DNA from: Cellulosilyticum sp. I15G10I2
GTDB taxonomy: Bacteria; Bacillota; Clostridia; Lachnospirales; Cellulosilyticaceae
Direction of reading: 5' to 3'
Assembly: GCF_900095725.1 (NCBI RefSeq)
Contig: NZ_FMMP01000006.1
Coordinates: 620,001 to 684,000 of the forward strand
Length of the DNA stretch: 64,000 bases
The translations under genes and the position numbers were made by a program. Positions 36,034-43,208 of this stretch are shown here, piece after piece. The number at the start of each line of letters is the position of its first letter. Within the stretch, counting starts at the first letter, position 1. The notes beneath the pieces are model-generated. The model did no database searches and had not been told where the DNA came from. It saw only the letters and a program-made list of their open reading frames with translations.

Positions 36034-36231
36034 AATTCAAGTATTTATTTTGTTAAAAAAGTAGAACATCAAGAGGTTTTTGATAAAGTTATTAAATCTA
36101 GAAATACCTGTATGAACATGATAAAATCCATCATGAAAAATAAAGTGTTTCTCAGGACACTTATTGGCGTAATTTTACCTGCTACGTTTATAAAACGAAA
36201 GGTGTATGTCAAGATAAGAAAAAGAGGTTAG
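36034..36231 (+). pseudogene. Possible remnant of a gene 3' end (39-65 codons)
   Basis: An open frame runs from 36034 to TAG at 36229-36231; its end reads LRTLIGVILPATFIKRKVYV followed by a basic tail, reminiscent of C-termini of glycosyltransferases. There is an ATG at 36112 but no good ribosome site, and nothing upstream continues the frame. The rest of the 35931-36281 gap holds only hairpins. Decayed remnant is a guess. Confidence 0.25.
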
Positions 36232-36263
36232 TTAAAAGTTCAAAACTTTTAACTAACCTCTTT
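36221..36263 (-). terminator. Intrinsic terminator of the permease gene
   Basis: A perfect 20-bp stem (36221-36240 with 36244-36263), 18 bases beyond the permease stop on the minus strand, followed there by TTCTTATCTT. Confidence 0.75.
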
Positions 36264-36281
36264 ATTGTATTGAGTTTAATC

Positions 36282-37667
36282 TCAATGAGGTATACTATAC
36301 GTATACACATAAGTACTTGTTATAATTAAAATAATTATTAGAGTAAACCACTTATCTTGTTTAGATAAGCGCGGAGCCGTATCTTTTGGGCCAAGCATAT
36401 TAAAGTTTTCGATAAGTAGTCCTACGACCCAGCCAATAATTGGATTAATTGCAATACCGATTATAATACATGTTATAGCTACTTGAGATATTTCTACAGT
36501 CTTCATAGCATTTAGGCCAACTTCTAATAGTGGAATATACACACCAACAATTAGCACAAGCCATAGTAAAGGGGGGAACACTGCAATATCTATAGGAAAA
36601 CCAAGTAATCCAAATAGAATGCCTATAATACCTAAAACTAAAGCACTGCCGACTATTGGACGTTTCACGGTTGCTAGAGGTATCATAAAACTTCTCCATA
36701 TGGAGGCAATTTGACCACCACCCATCAATGCACCAGCAATATTTCTTAAAGCCACAATAATATATGTATCATCCATATTAAATAAAGCTTTATTTGCTTC
36801 TTTAGGATAGTTAGCTTCTTGAATCTTTTTAATTGCTAAAGCATCTATAGGCCATATTGCAACAGCAAGAAGTGCAAATGGAAAAGCCTTAATAAAATTG
36901 TTTATATTCATTCCAAAGCCTATCCCCCACTTTTCGTACCACCATGTGGTTGGGCTAAGAATAGGTACCCCTAGACTTGTAGTTAATTGAGGATAAATGC
37001 CAAATAACCCAGATAATATAAGTGCTAGAAGTGCAGAAAAAGGAATCATAAGATATTTAGCCTTTATTCTATTTAAAAATACATACATCAAGATCCCTGA
37101 AATAATAAGCAGGTTTGCAAGTAGAGGAACTTGTAAACCTGCAGACCAACTCCTTAAGCTTTCAAGTGAACTTGTTGTTCCTAGTAAGCCAAATAAAAGG
37201 ATAATACCTGCTGTTGTTCCTTGGCCATTAAGTGTAATGACTTTCTTAAACCCTCGCATGGAGGATATTATAATTCCAATAATCCCAATCAATAAACTAA
37301 GGGGTAAAGGATGGACACCAGCAGCTACAATGATAGGTATTAAAGGAATAATAGGTGCAAGTGTTCCAGGTGGAGCTGTATGGGGAGCCCATACAGCAGA
37401 AAATAATATTGTAAAAAGACCTCCAATCATAAGTTCCAGACGAACGTTTTCTGTTACAAATGAAGGATCAACAATATTAAATCCCCTGGCCCAAGCTACA
37501 GCAAATGCTGCTACAAGAGCGATTTTTCCAATCCCTCCTGATAAAGCTGGGATAATATCTTCTAGTTTTAAACTATAATGCACAAAAGGGAGGTTAATGC
37601 GCCATTTATTAGGGTTATAGTTTATTAAGTCCTTGTATAACAAATGTTCTCTAGAACCTTTGTCCAT
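36282..37667 (-). CDS. Multi-pass permease, DUF3360-like
   Basis: A 461-residue membrane protein with about 11-13 hydrophobic helices. The start (WRINLPFVHYSLKLEDIIPA, then LSGGIGKIALVAAFAVAWA) and the segments HTAPPGTLAPIIPLIPII and FNMDDTYIIVALRNIAGALM look like the uncharacterised DUF3360 family, whose fold resembles SulP/NCS2 transporters. The substrate is unknown. It is the last gene of a group reading MpsC-like, P-loop protein, MpsC-like, permease on the minus strand, with only 20 bases to the previous gene. A role in anion or bicarbonate uptake is a hypothesis from that context. Confidence 0.7.
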   Translation of the reverse strand: MDKGSREHLLYKDLINYNPNKWRINLPFVHYSLKLEDIIPALSGGIGKIALVAAFAVAWARGFNIVDPSFVTENVRLELMIGGLFTILFSAVWAPHTAPPGTLAPIIPLIPIIVAAGVHPLPLSLLIGIIGIIISSMRGFKKVITLNGQGTTAGIILLFGLLGTTSSLESLRSWSAGLQVPLLANLLIISGILMYVFLNRIKAKYLMIPFSALLALILSGLFGIYPQLTTSLGVPILSPTTWWYEKWGIGFGMNINNFIKAFPFALLAVAIWPIDALAIKKIQEANYPKEANKALFNMDDTYIIVALRNIAGALMGGGQIASIWRSFMIPLATVKRPIVGSALVLGIIGILFGLLGFPIDIAVFPPLLWLVLIVGVYIPLLEVGLNAMKTVEISQVAITCIIIGIAINPIIGWVVGLLIENFNMLGPKDTAPRLSKQDKWFTLIIILIITSTYVYTYSIPH

Positions 37668-37687
37668 GATGTAATCCCCCTATTGCA

Positions 37688-38038
37688 TTAAATTTCTAGG
37701 TACTCTGATAATGTTATAAGGATAACTTTTTCTCCAGTTTTTATACAAACATCTGAATACATATTAATGACATCACAACCAGTTATCTCTTTTATAATGG
37801 CTGCCAAATATTCCTGACTGTTTTCAAAGAGCACTAGTTTTATTTTTTTAATAAGATCAATACCTTCATCATTAACAGCTAAATTTTGTTCGGACCAACT
37901 TAAAAAGCCCTGGAGCCTTATAATAATAAGATCATTAATGATTACAGTTTTAATTTGTTTTGCTGTACGACCTATATATTCTATTTCAAACTTATTGACA
38001 GCTTCAGATATTTTAGCTTCAAGTTGTTCTTTAATCAT
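37688..38038 (-). CDS. MpsC-type (DUF2294) small cytoplasmic protein, copy 1
   Basis: A 116-residue protein starting MIKEQLEAKISEAVNKFEIE and containing IGRTAKQIKTVIINDLIIIR and the end SDVCIKTGEKVILITL. These are hallmarks of DUF2294/Pfam MpsC, named after the third gene of the staphylococcal Mps bicarbonate/ion system, although a direct role of MpsC proteins is not established. A clear paralogue lies at 40249-40623. It is 26 bases downstream of the P-loop protein gene and 20 bases before the permease gene, so the three are probably one operon. Confidence 0.85.
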   Translation of the reverse strand: MIKEQLEAKISEAVNKFEIEYIGRTAKQIKTVIINDLIIIRLQGFLSWSEQNLAVNDEGIDLIKKIKLVLFENSQEYLAAIIKEITGCDVINMYSDVCIKTGEKVILITLSEYLEI

Positions 38039-38064
38039 ATTATAGCCTCCTATATATATAACTG

Positions 38065-39945
38065 CTATAATTTCATAGGCATAAGTTCGATGTAGTCATC
38101 TATAGTACCATCATTTAAGCAGCATTCTATAATTTTTCTTCCGAGTGGGTGAAGCTCTGGTGATAAATATTTAGAAAGCTCTTCTTTAAAGAAATCAAGA
38201 AGAATTTTTGCACCTTGATCGTAACCTTCATTACCTACTTCAGGCTGATAGTTAGTTTGTAAATATCCCTTGCTGAGAGTCATTCCATCAATTTTGAGAC
38301 TGTCTAAAGCATAGCCTAATATAGCACATCTAGATTCTGCTAAATGTTCAGATCTAAATTTAGCGCTTCCTCTTCTTGCTAAATATTCTCTTGCAATCCA
38401 TTGTGGCATAAAACTTACTTTATGCGCGCCCACATGCTGATTAGGAATAAGAATATAACGCGTGTTTGGTGTATTAATAATCTGCTCAAGTAAAAGGTTA
38501 GCTTGATCTACCATTCTTCCAGTAGCAAATGGCCAATAAGAACCTACACCTTCACTGCTCATTCCTTCCGAATCTAATATACTTGGGTTAGCAAATCCAC
38601 GTGGTGCAACAAGCCTCCAAAGCCACCCGAGTGCAGGCGGTAATACGTGGAATAGTCCCATAATACCATAAGATGGTGTTTCTTTTGTACAAGCAGGCAT
38701 TCTTACACCAAAGCTGCGTACATCAACTTCTACAGGTTCACTTACAATATCAGGAATAAATCTTCTAGGCATAATAACTCTAGGATTAGGGCATGGCTTA
38801 CCAGGGGCATCCATAGTATGTTCCCATATAAGGCAAGTTGAGTTTGGTGTTCCTTGTAAGTTTAAGAAAATAAGTGGCTCTTTTGGGTGAATGCAAAGGT
38901 TTTCATAATGAGGATCTGTACCATAATGATCGATATGATTAATTCTTAAGAACCATCCTTGCTCAGCATCTGTTACAACAAGTTTTCCACTATCATTTTG
39001 AATTGAAGGATGGCATAACGCCATATCATCTGTTACAGGCTGAAGTTCGGAGCTATCACTAAGTTCAATGTAAGTTTTTTCTTTTGTAACCGTATTTGTA
39101 CTAAGAACGATATCCCCATTAAGCTCAGTATGAATAGGTTCTAACATTTCACTTTTACCGCCGCCACTTGCTCCCTCATGCATAATAGTTATAATATTGT
39201 CATATGGTGTGATAACTTTTACTGTTGAAGCATGAGCTGTTACCCAGCCCTCATCTTCACCTATATTTAATAGAACGCCATAGATACCTTTTTTAGCACT
39301 TGGACCTGGATAGAGGTTGTATGAGAAGAGTTCATGCATTTTTTCAAGTCTATTATGAACTACAACTTGCTTACCATCAAAATGTGTATGTCTAAAAGGT
39401 GGTGCAAGATAAATAATGGCCCTTGGCTTAAAGTTATCTGGTACTTCACTTGCTGGAATAAATGTCTGTAGATCTGAAAGACCTGCTGCAAAGAAACCAG
39501 CATTTAATGGTGCAACTAAAAGTGCTGGATAGCCAAATTCACTTCCACCTGCCATAAATGGCATCACAATAAGGTCTTGTGACTTAAGCCAATCAAAGGT
39601 AATATCACGTAATGGGTTAAAATTTTCACCATATAAATCTTTATATTTAGGTTTGTCCGTTTCTTTAGTATCAGCAATTACCATAGAATCAGGGTCACGT
39701 CTTCTCATGTATTCATCTGTGTAGTTAACAACAGCCCCATTTTTACAACGTGCTACAGTTACTTCAGTTACAATACCCTTATTTGGAACATCATAACCAA
39801 CTTCGTATATTTCATTAGTGCTATTTCCTAGAGCGAGATCATAAAGATGTGTACGGCTTTCTGGGATAACGATATTGCTTTTTTCTTCAAGAATACTTCT
39901 TAATTCTTCAGGTAATATCATTTTTTGAAAAATTGTTTCATTCAT
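38065..39945 (-). CDS. P-loop protein of the PEPCK/HPr-kinase type (DUF4914-like)
   Basis: A 626-residue protein I assign to the uncharacterised DUF4914 family. The motif HEGASGGGKSEMLEPI (about residues 255-270) matches the kinase-1a P-loop of HPr kinase (GxSGxGKSE) and PEP carboxykinases. Other conserved-looking parts are VMPFMAGGSEFGYPALLVAP, RHTHFDGKQVVVHNRLEKMH and CLIWEHTMDAPGKPCPNPRV. It is not GTP- or ATP-type PEP carboxykinase: the oxaloacetate/metal motifs of those enzymes are not seen. Cytoplasmic, no membrane helix. Encoded between two MpsC-like genes; substrate unknown. Confidence 0.72.
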   Translation of the reverse strand: MNETIFQKMILPEELRSILEEKSNIVIPESRTHLYDLALGNSTNEIYEVGYDVPNKGIVTEVTVARCKNGAVVNYTDEYMRRRDPDSMVIADTKETDKPKYKDLYGENFNPLRDITFDWLKSQDLIVMPFMAGGSEFGYPALLVAPLNAGFFAAGLSDLQTFIPASEVPDNFKPRAIIYLAPPFRHTHFDGKQVVVHNRLEKMHELFSYNLYPGPSAKKGIYGVLLNIGEDEGWVTAHASTVKVITPYDNIITIMHEGASGGGKSEMLEPIHTELNGDIVLSTNTVTKEKTYIELSDSSELQPVTDDMALCHPSIQNDSGKLVVTDAEQGWFLRINHIDHYGTDPHYENLCIHPKEPLIFLNLQGTPNSTCLIWEHTMDAPGKPCPNPRVIMPRRFIPDIVSEPVEVDVRSFGVRMPACTKETPSYGIMGLFHVLPPALGWLWRLVAPRGFANPSILDSEGMSSEGVGSYWPFATGRMVDQANLLLEQIINTPNTRYILIPNQHVGAHKVSFMPQWIAREYLARRGSAKFRSEHLAESRCAILGYALDSLKIDGMTLSKGYLQTNYQPEVGNEGYDQGAKILLDFFKEELSKYLSPELHPLGRKIIECCLNDGTIDDYIELMPMKL

Positions 39946-40248
39946 TTTAGAATCTCCTTATATTAAGTATTTTGCTGCAGATAAACTAATAACTTTTGTT
40001 TATGCGAATGTGATTATTATAAGTTAAGTAAAGATTAATTGTACAATAAAATTATAGACTAGTATTTGAATTATTTATAGGGCGGTTTGATTGGTAATTA
40101 CTACAACATCATTGTAATTAATGTATAAAACAGTGCAGTAAAGGTCTTTTCAAATAAAAAAGGCCAGCATATAATAACTCAATTACTTGAATCATAATAT
40201 ACTGGCCCACTTTGCGACTGATTTAAAAATCCTTCGTTTGGTCTGCCA
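39946..40248. other. 303-base gap upstream of the P-loop protein gene
   Basis: Contains a possible minus-strand promoter (TATAAT at 40016-40021; a TTGTAC 19 bases upstream) for the gene starting at 39945, and the terminator of the upstream MpsC-like gene at 40153-40207. Nothing else was recognised. Confidence 0.45.
40153..40207 (-). terminator. Intrinsic terminator of the second MpsC-like gene
   Basis: On the minus strand GGCCAGTATAT pairs with ATATGCTGGCC (one G-T pair) around a 24-base loop, followed by TTTTTTATTTG. Confidence 0.8.
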
Positions 40249-40623
40249 TTATCTTTCATTGTTTTTCATTATTATTTGTTCTATGTTACAATCGCTTGTC
40301 AAAATAATAATTTTTTGCCCCGTCTTAGTACTTACATCAGAATGTGTACTTAGAATATTAATGTCTATTATTTTTTTGATCATATCTTCAAAATAGTCTC
40401 TGGCATTTTCAAACAAAGCTGTGCGGGCATCTTTGATGAGCTTAACACCCTGCTGATTTTCAGAAAGATTTTTTTCTGATTTGCTTAAAAAGCCATTTAG
40501 TTTTATAATAATCATATCTTGTAGAATGAGTGTATTAATTTCCTTAGGACCACGTCCCATAAATTCGATTTCGAATTTGCTAACTGCTTCACTAATTTTA
40601 GCTTCAATCTGTCCTTTAGTCAT
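40249..40623 (-). CDS. MpsC-type (DUF2294) small cytoplasmic protein, copy 2
   Basis: A 124-residue paralogue of the protein at 37688-38038: both share an EAKISEAVxKFEIE start, a GRxxKxIxT segment and SDVxxKTGxKxI near the end. The chosen ATG 40623 follows AGAGGGG; a longer frame to 40650 lacks a ribosome site. It is followed by its own terminator, so it is transcribed separately from the P-loop protein, MpsC-like and permease genes. Function unknown; see the notes on the Mps system under copy 1. Confidence 0.85.
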   Translation of the reverse strand: MTKGQIEAKISEAVSKFEIEFMGRGPKEINTLILQDMIIIKLNGFLSKSEKNLSENQQGVKLIKDARTALFENARDYFEDMIKKIIDINILSTHSDVSTKTGQKIIILTSDCNIEQIIMKNNER

Positions 40624-40729
40624 TAGTCCCCTCTCACCTACTTTAATCAAAAGTTTCTACAAATACTATAATAACTGAAAATTAATCAAATGACAAGATT
40701 TTTTTTAAGGAATTTGAAATATTTATAAA

Positions 40730-41242
40730 CTAAATAACAAGAGAAGGTGGTGCATATACTCTGGCTGCCAGTTCACTATCTAATAGATAGAGGCCTTTAC
40801 CATCTTTACCAAATAAGTCATACTTTTTAATGAGATCGTCTGCATTCTGTTCTTCTTCACCCTGTTCTTTGATAAACCAATCTAAAAATTGTGTGGTTCG
40901 GAAATCCTTATTTTCTAGGGCAGCAGCATAAATATTATTGATAGATTCTGTTACAAATATCTCATGTTCCAAGGTTGCGTTAAGAGGTTCACTAAAGTCA
41001 GCAAACTTTCTTTTTAAAGCTTTAATATCATCTAGCTCTACATCTTCACCATTATTTTGGAGATATTTAACAAACAACATTGCATGAGAACGTTCTTCTT
41101 GGGCTTGTACATTAAACCAATTACCAAAGCCATTTAAATTTTTTGAGATATAATAGTTTGCTATATCAAGATAGAAGTAAGCTGAAAAAAATTCTTTATT
41201 AATCTGTTCATTAATAAGCTTAACGATTTTTGCGTTCAACAT
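40730..41242 (-). CDS. ftnA: Ferritin (non-haem, FtnA-type)
   Basis: A 170-residue iron-storage protein that assembles into a 24-mer and oxidises Fe2+ for mineral storage. The ferroxidase ligands lie in INEQINKEFFSAYFYLDIA, QAQEERSHAMLFVKYL and DWFIKEQGEEEQNADDLI, the family pattern E-x-x-Y...ExxHA...ExxE. Length and lack of a haem-binding methionine position fit FtnA. It has its own region between two unrelated operons; the preceding cotJ operon ends in a terminator at 41387-41422. Confidence 0.95.
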   Translation of the reverse strand: MLNAKIVKLINEQINKEFFSAYFYLDIANYYISKNLNGFGNWFNVQAQEERSHAMLFVKYLQNNGEDVELDDIKALKRKFADFSEPLNATLEHEIFVTESINNIYAAALENKDFRTTQFLDWFIKEQGEEEQNADDLIKKYDLFGKDGKGLYLLDSELAARVYAPPSLVI

Positions 41243-41386
41243 AGGTTACATCCCCTTTCAAAAGTTAGTAATACTAAGACTATACTACTCTATTAATTTT
41301 AACATTGATTATTCTAAAAAACAAGAATCTTATACTCTTATCTAAAATGTTGTTTTATATTCAAATACAATTAGCCATATAGTATT

Positions 41387-41422
41387 ATTAAAAAAAAATC
41401 CTAAGTTTATACTTAGGATTTT
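41387..41422 (-). terminator. Intrinsic terminator of the cotJ operon
   Basis: A perfect 12-bp stem (41395-41406 with 41411-41422) followed on the minus strand by nine T. It lies 32 bases past the cotJC stop. Confidence 0.88.
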
Positions 41423-41453
41423 AGTAGTATTTAAATTGCAAAAAATCGATTAT

Positions 41454-42062
41454 CTATTTCATCTTTGTTCTATCAAAAGCAGGATTAAAGGCATAAAAAT
41501 TCTTTGAATCTAGTTTATCCTGTACGATACGAAGTGCTTCACCGAAACGTTGATAGTGCACGATCTCTCTTTCACGTAAAAATCTGATTGGATCACAGAT
41601 TTCAGGATCTTTTATAAGACGCAAGATATTATCATAGGTAGTCCTTGCTTTTTGTTCTGCAGCCAAATCCTCATTTAAATCAGTAATAGGATCACCTTTT
41701 GACTGGAAATAGGTGGCGGTAAATGGCGGACCAGAAGCGGCTACTGGATATAGACCAAGCGTATGATCTACATAATATTTATCGAAGCCAGAAGCTTTAA
41801 TTTCTTCAACACTTAGGTTTCTAGTAAGCTGATGTACGATAGTACTTACAATTTCCATGTGTGCTAATTCTTCAGTTCCTATATCTGTAAGAATCCCTGC
41901 TACTTCTCTATAGGGCATTGTATATCTTTGTGATAAGTAACGCATTGAGGCTGCCAGTTCCCCATCAGGTCCACCAAACTGACTAATGATAACTTGAGCC
42001 ATTTTGGGGTTTGTAGCTGTAATTTTTACTGGATATTGTAATCTTTTTTCATATTTCCACAT
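41454..42062 (-). CDS. cotJC: Spore coat protein CotJC (manganese catalase family)
   Basis: A 202-residue protein of the manganese-catalase/CotJC family found in the inner spore coat. The start MWKYEKRLQYPVKI is characteristic, and the ferritin-like metal ligands appear in GGPDGELAASMRYLSQR, DIGTEELAHMEIV and REREIVHYQRFGEA. ATG 42062 is preceded by GGAGAG; the longer frame overlaps cotJB and is not used. It is last of cotJA-cotJB-cotJC. Together with Tlp it shows the organism makes endospores. Confidence 0.95.
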   Translation of the reverse strand: MWKYEKRLQYPVKITATNPKMAQVIISQFGGPDGELAASMRYLSQRYTMPYREVAGILTDIGTEELAHMEIVSTIVHQLTRNLSVEEIKASGFDKYYVDHTLGLYPVAASGPPFTATYFQSKGDPITDLNEDLAAEQKARTTYDNILRLIKDPEICDPIRFLREREIVHYQRFGEALRIVQDKLDSKNFYAFNPAFDRTKMK

Positions 42063-42066
42063 GCTA

Positions 42067-42324
42067 TTATCTCTCCATTTCCCATGGCCAAGGATCTTGC
42101 ACCCAAGACCATATATTTGTTGTATTAACATCATCTATCATTAAAGGGCCAAAGTAAGTAGTATAATCTTTTATTGCTTGTTTTCTGAGGGCGTTTACTT
42201 TTGCATAATACTCTAGGGCAGCTTTATCTGTAGGATGCGTATCAAGATAGAGTGTAACATCATCAATTGCGAAACTTGTTGTATCTATACATCTTAATAA
42301 TTCTTCACGTTCGCTTGGTCTCAT
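42067..42324 (-). CDS. cotJB: Spore coat protein CotJB
   Basis: An 85-residue spore-coat assembly protein. The family pattern is visible as EELLRCIDTTSFAIDDVTLY, LDTHPTDKAALEYY and the end IWSWVQDPWPWE. Its ATG overlaps the cotJA stop in the sequence ATGA and it precedes cotJC by four bases, the standard operon order. It probably supports loading of CotJC on the coat. Confidence 0.93.
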   Translation of the reverse strand: MRPSEREELLRCIDTTSFAIDDVTLYLDTHPTDKAALEYYAKVNALRKQAIKDYTTYFGPLMIDDVNTTNIWSWVQDPWPWEMER

Positions 42325-42608
42325 TCTCTCTCACCCCTTCTTCCGCAAAATGGCAAGTTAAGTTCAGGGAAAATCGTGCCTACTTCTAGAGCCATATTCA
42401 AATCATATACATTTCTCCATTTTTGCCAAGGAACATAAGCCATCGCAAGCGGCATTTTATCTAAGCTGTCATATTTATAAGAATCTGACATAACTAAATC
42501 CACTTTTTCATAATTATATACATCTAATTTATTAAAGTCTCTCATATCACCATATCCATGAATATTTCTTGGACTCATAGCAGGTGGCTGTGATTTATAA
42601 TCGTTCAT
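42321..42608 (-). CDS. cotJA: Spore coat protein CotJA
   Basis: A 95-residue coat protein that starts the cotJABC operon. The C-terminal half has the family signature LAMAYVPWQKWRNVYDLNMALEVGTIFPELNLPF in pieces (positions about 52-85), while the N-terminal 45 residues are less conserved and Tyr/Asp-rich. A strong GGAG site precedes ATG 42608. A CATACTAT element about 80 bases upstream fits a sporulation sigma -10. In Bacillus cotJ is a sigma-E operon. Confidence 0.92.
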   Translation of the reverse strand: MNDYKSQPPAMSPRNIHGYGDMRDFNKLDVYNYEKVDLVMSDSYKYDSLDKMPLAMAYVPWQKWRNVYDLNMALEVGTIFPELNLPFCGRRGERE

Positions 42609-43208
42609 ACTATAAAAACTCCTTTCAATCTACAGGCAGTAACAAAACCTAAAACCAAATATCACCATTTCTGGCAGTTCAATATTATAGTATGAATAAT
42701 AAATAATAATGTGCCTGTATATTCTGTTGGAGAATAAAGTACTAAATGAGAGAAACAGATGAAATTATCAAAGAATATAGTTTGCTATGGTAATTTTATG
42801 ATTCTTGAATTCTAAGACTATTTAAAGTAATATTTAATTAGAATAATAACAATAAACGACTTGGAAATTTTTGAAGCGCGTGCAAAAGAATCTTGCGATA
42901 TGCATGATGAATTATTTTTTTTATCTTTTTAAGTACTTTTTAATATGACCGCAAAATATAATTTAAACTAATGATAAGCCTTGTAAATATACTATTTACA
43001 TGATTTGACAGACTTGGTTCTAGCTACTGGTCTTATTAAAAGATTGCATGTAAAAAACGACAAAATTAGATTTTTTCTCGTCATAATATTGCAATTGTCT
43101 TAAAACTATTATAAAATTCAAGATACACTTTAGTTAATTACATTGATAATGAGTAATCTTTTTTTAAATATAATTTAAACACTTACGTAAAAGAAAGGAA
43201 TTGATCAC
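42609..43208. other. 600-base non-coding gap between cotJA and gltB
   Basis: The left edge carries the cotJ promoter region and the right edge the gltB ribosome site (AAAGGAA). In between are short open stretches that look faintly coding, for example a 15-codon frame from 42746 (MRETDEIIKEYSLLW) and a segment near 42859-42932 (DLEIFEARAKES, then HDELFF), but stops interrupt them. A TTGCAA at 43089-43094 and TATAAA at 43110-43115 are a weak gltB promoter candidate. No RNA family was recognised. Confidence 0.4.
42687..42694 (-). promoter_or_regulatory. Candidate sigma-E type -10 element for cotJABC
   Basis: CATACTAT on the minus strand resembles the sigma-E -10 CATACANT. No convincing -35 was found at the expected distance. 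Confidence 0.35.

Noticed and set aside
35991-36231. c-di-GMP riboswitch upstream of the chemoreceptor gene
   Set aside because: The conserved core of that riboswitch class was not found on the minus strand; only the terminator hairpin is present.
36997-37578. 193-codon frame antisense to the permease gene
   Set aside because: It mirrors a hydrophobic coding region, has no ribosome site and the opposite frame is a well-supported membrane protein.
38065-39945. GTP- or ATP-type PEP carboxykinase
   Set aside because: Length and P-loop suggested it, but the PEPCK substrate and metal motifs are absent; the GKSE loop is closer to HPr kinase.
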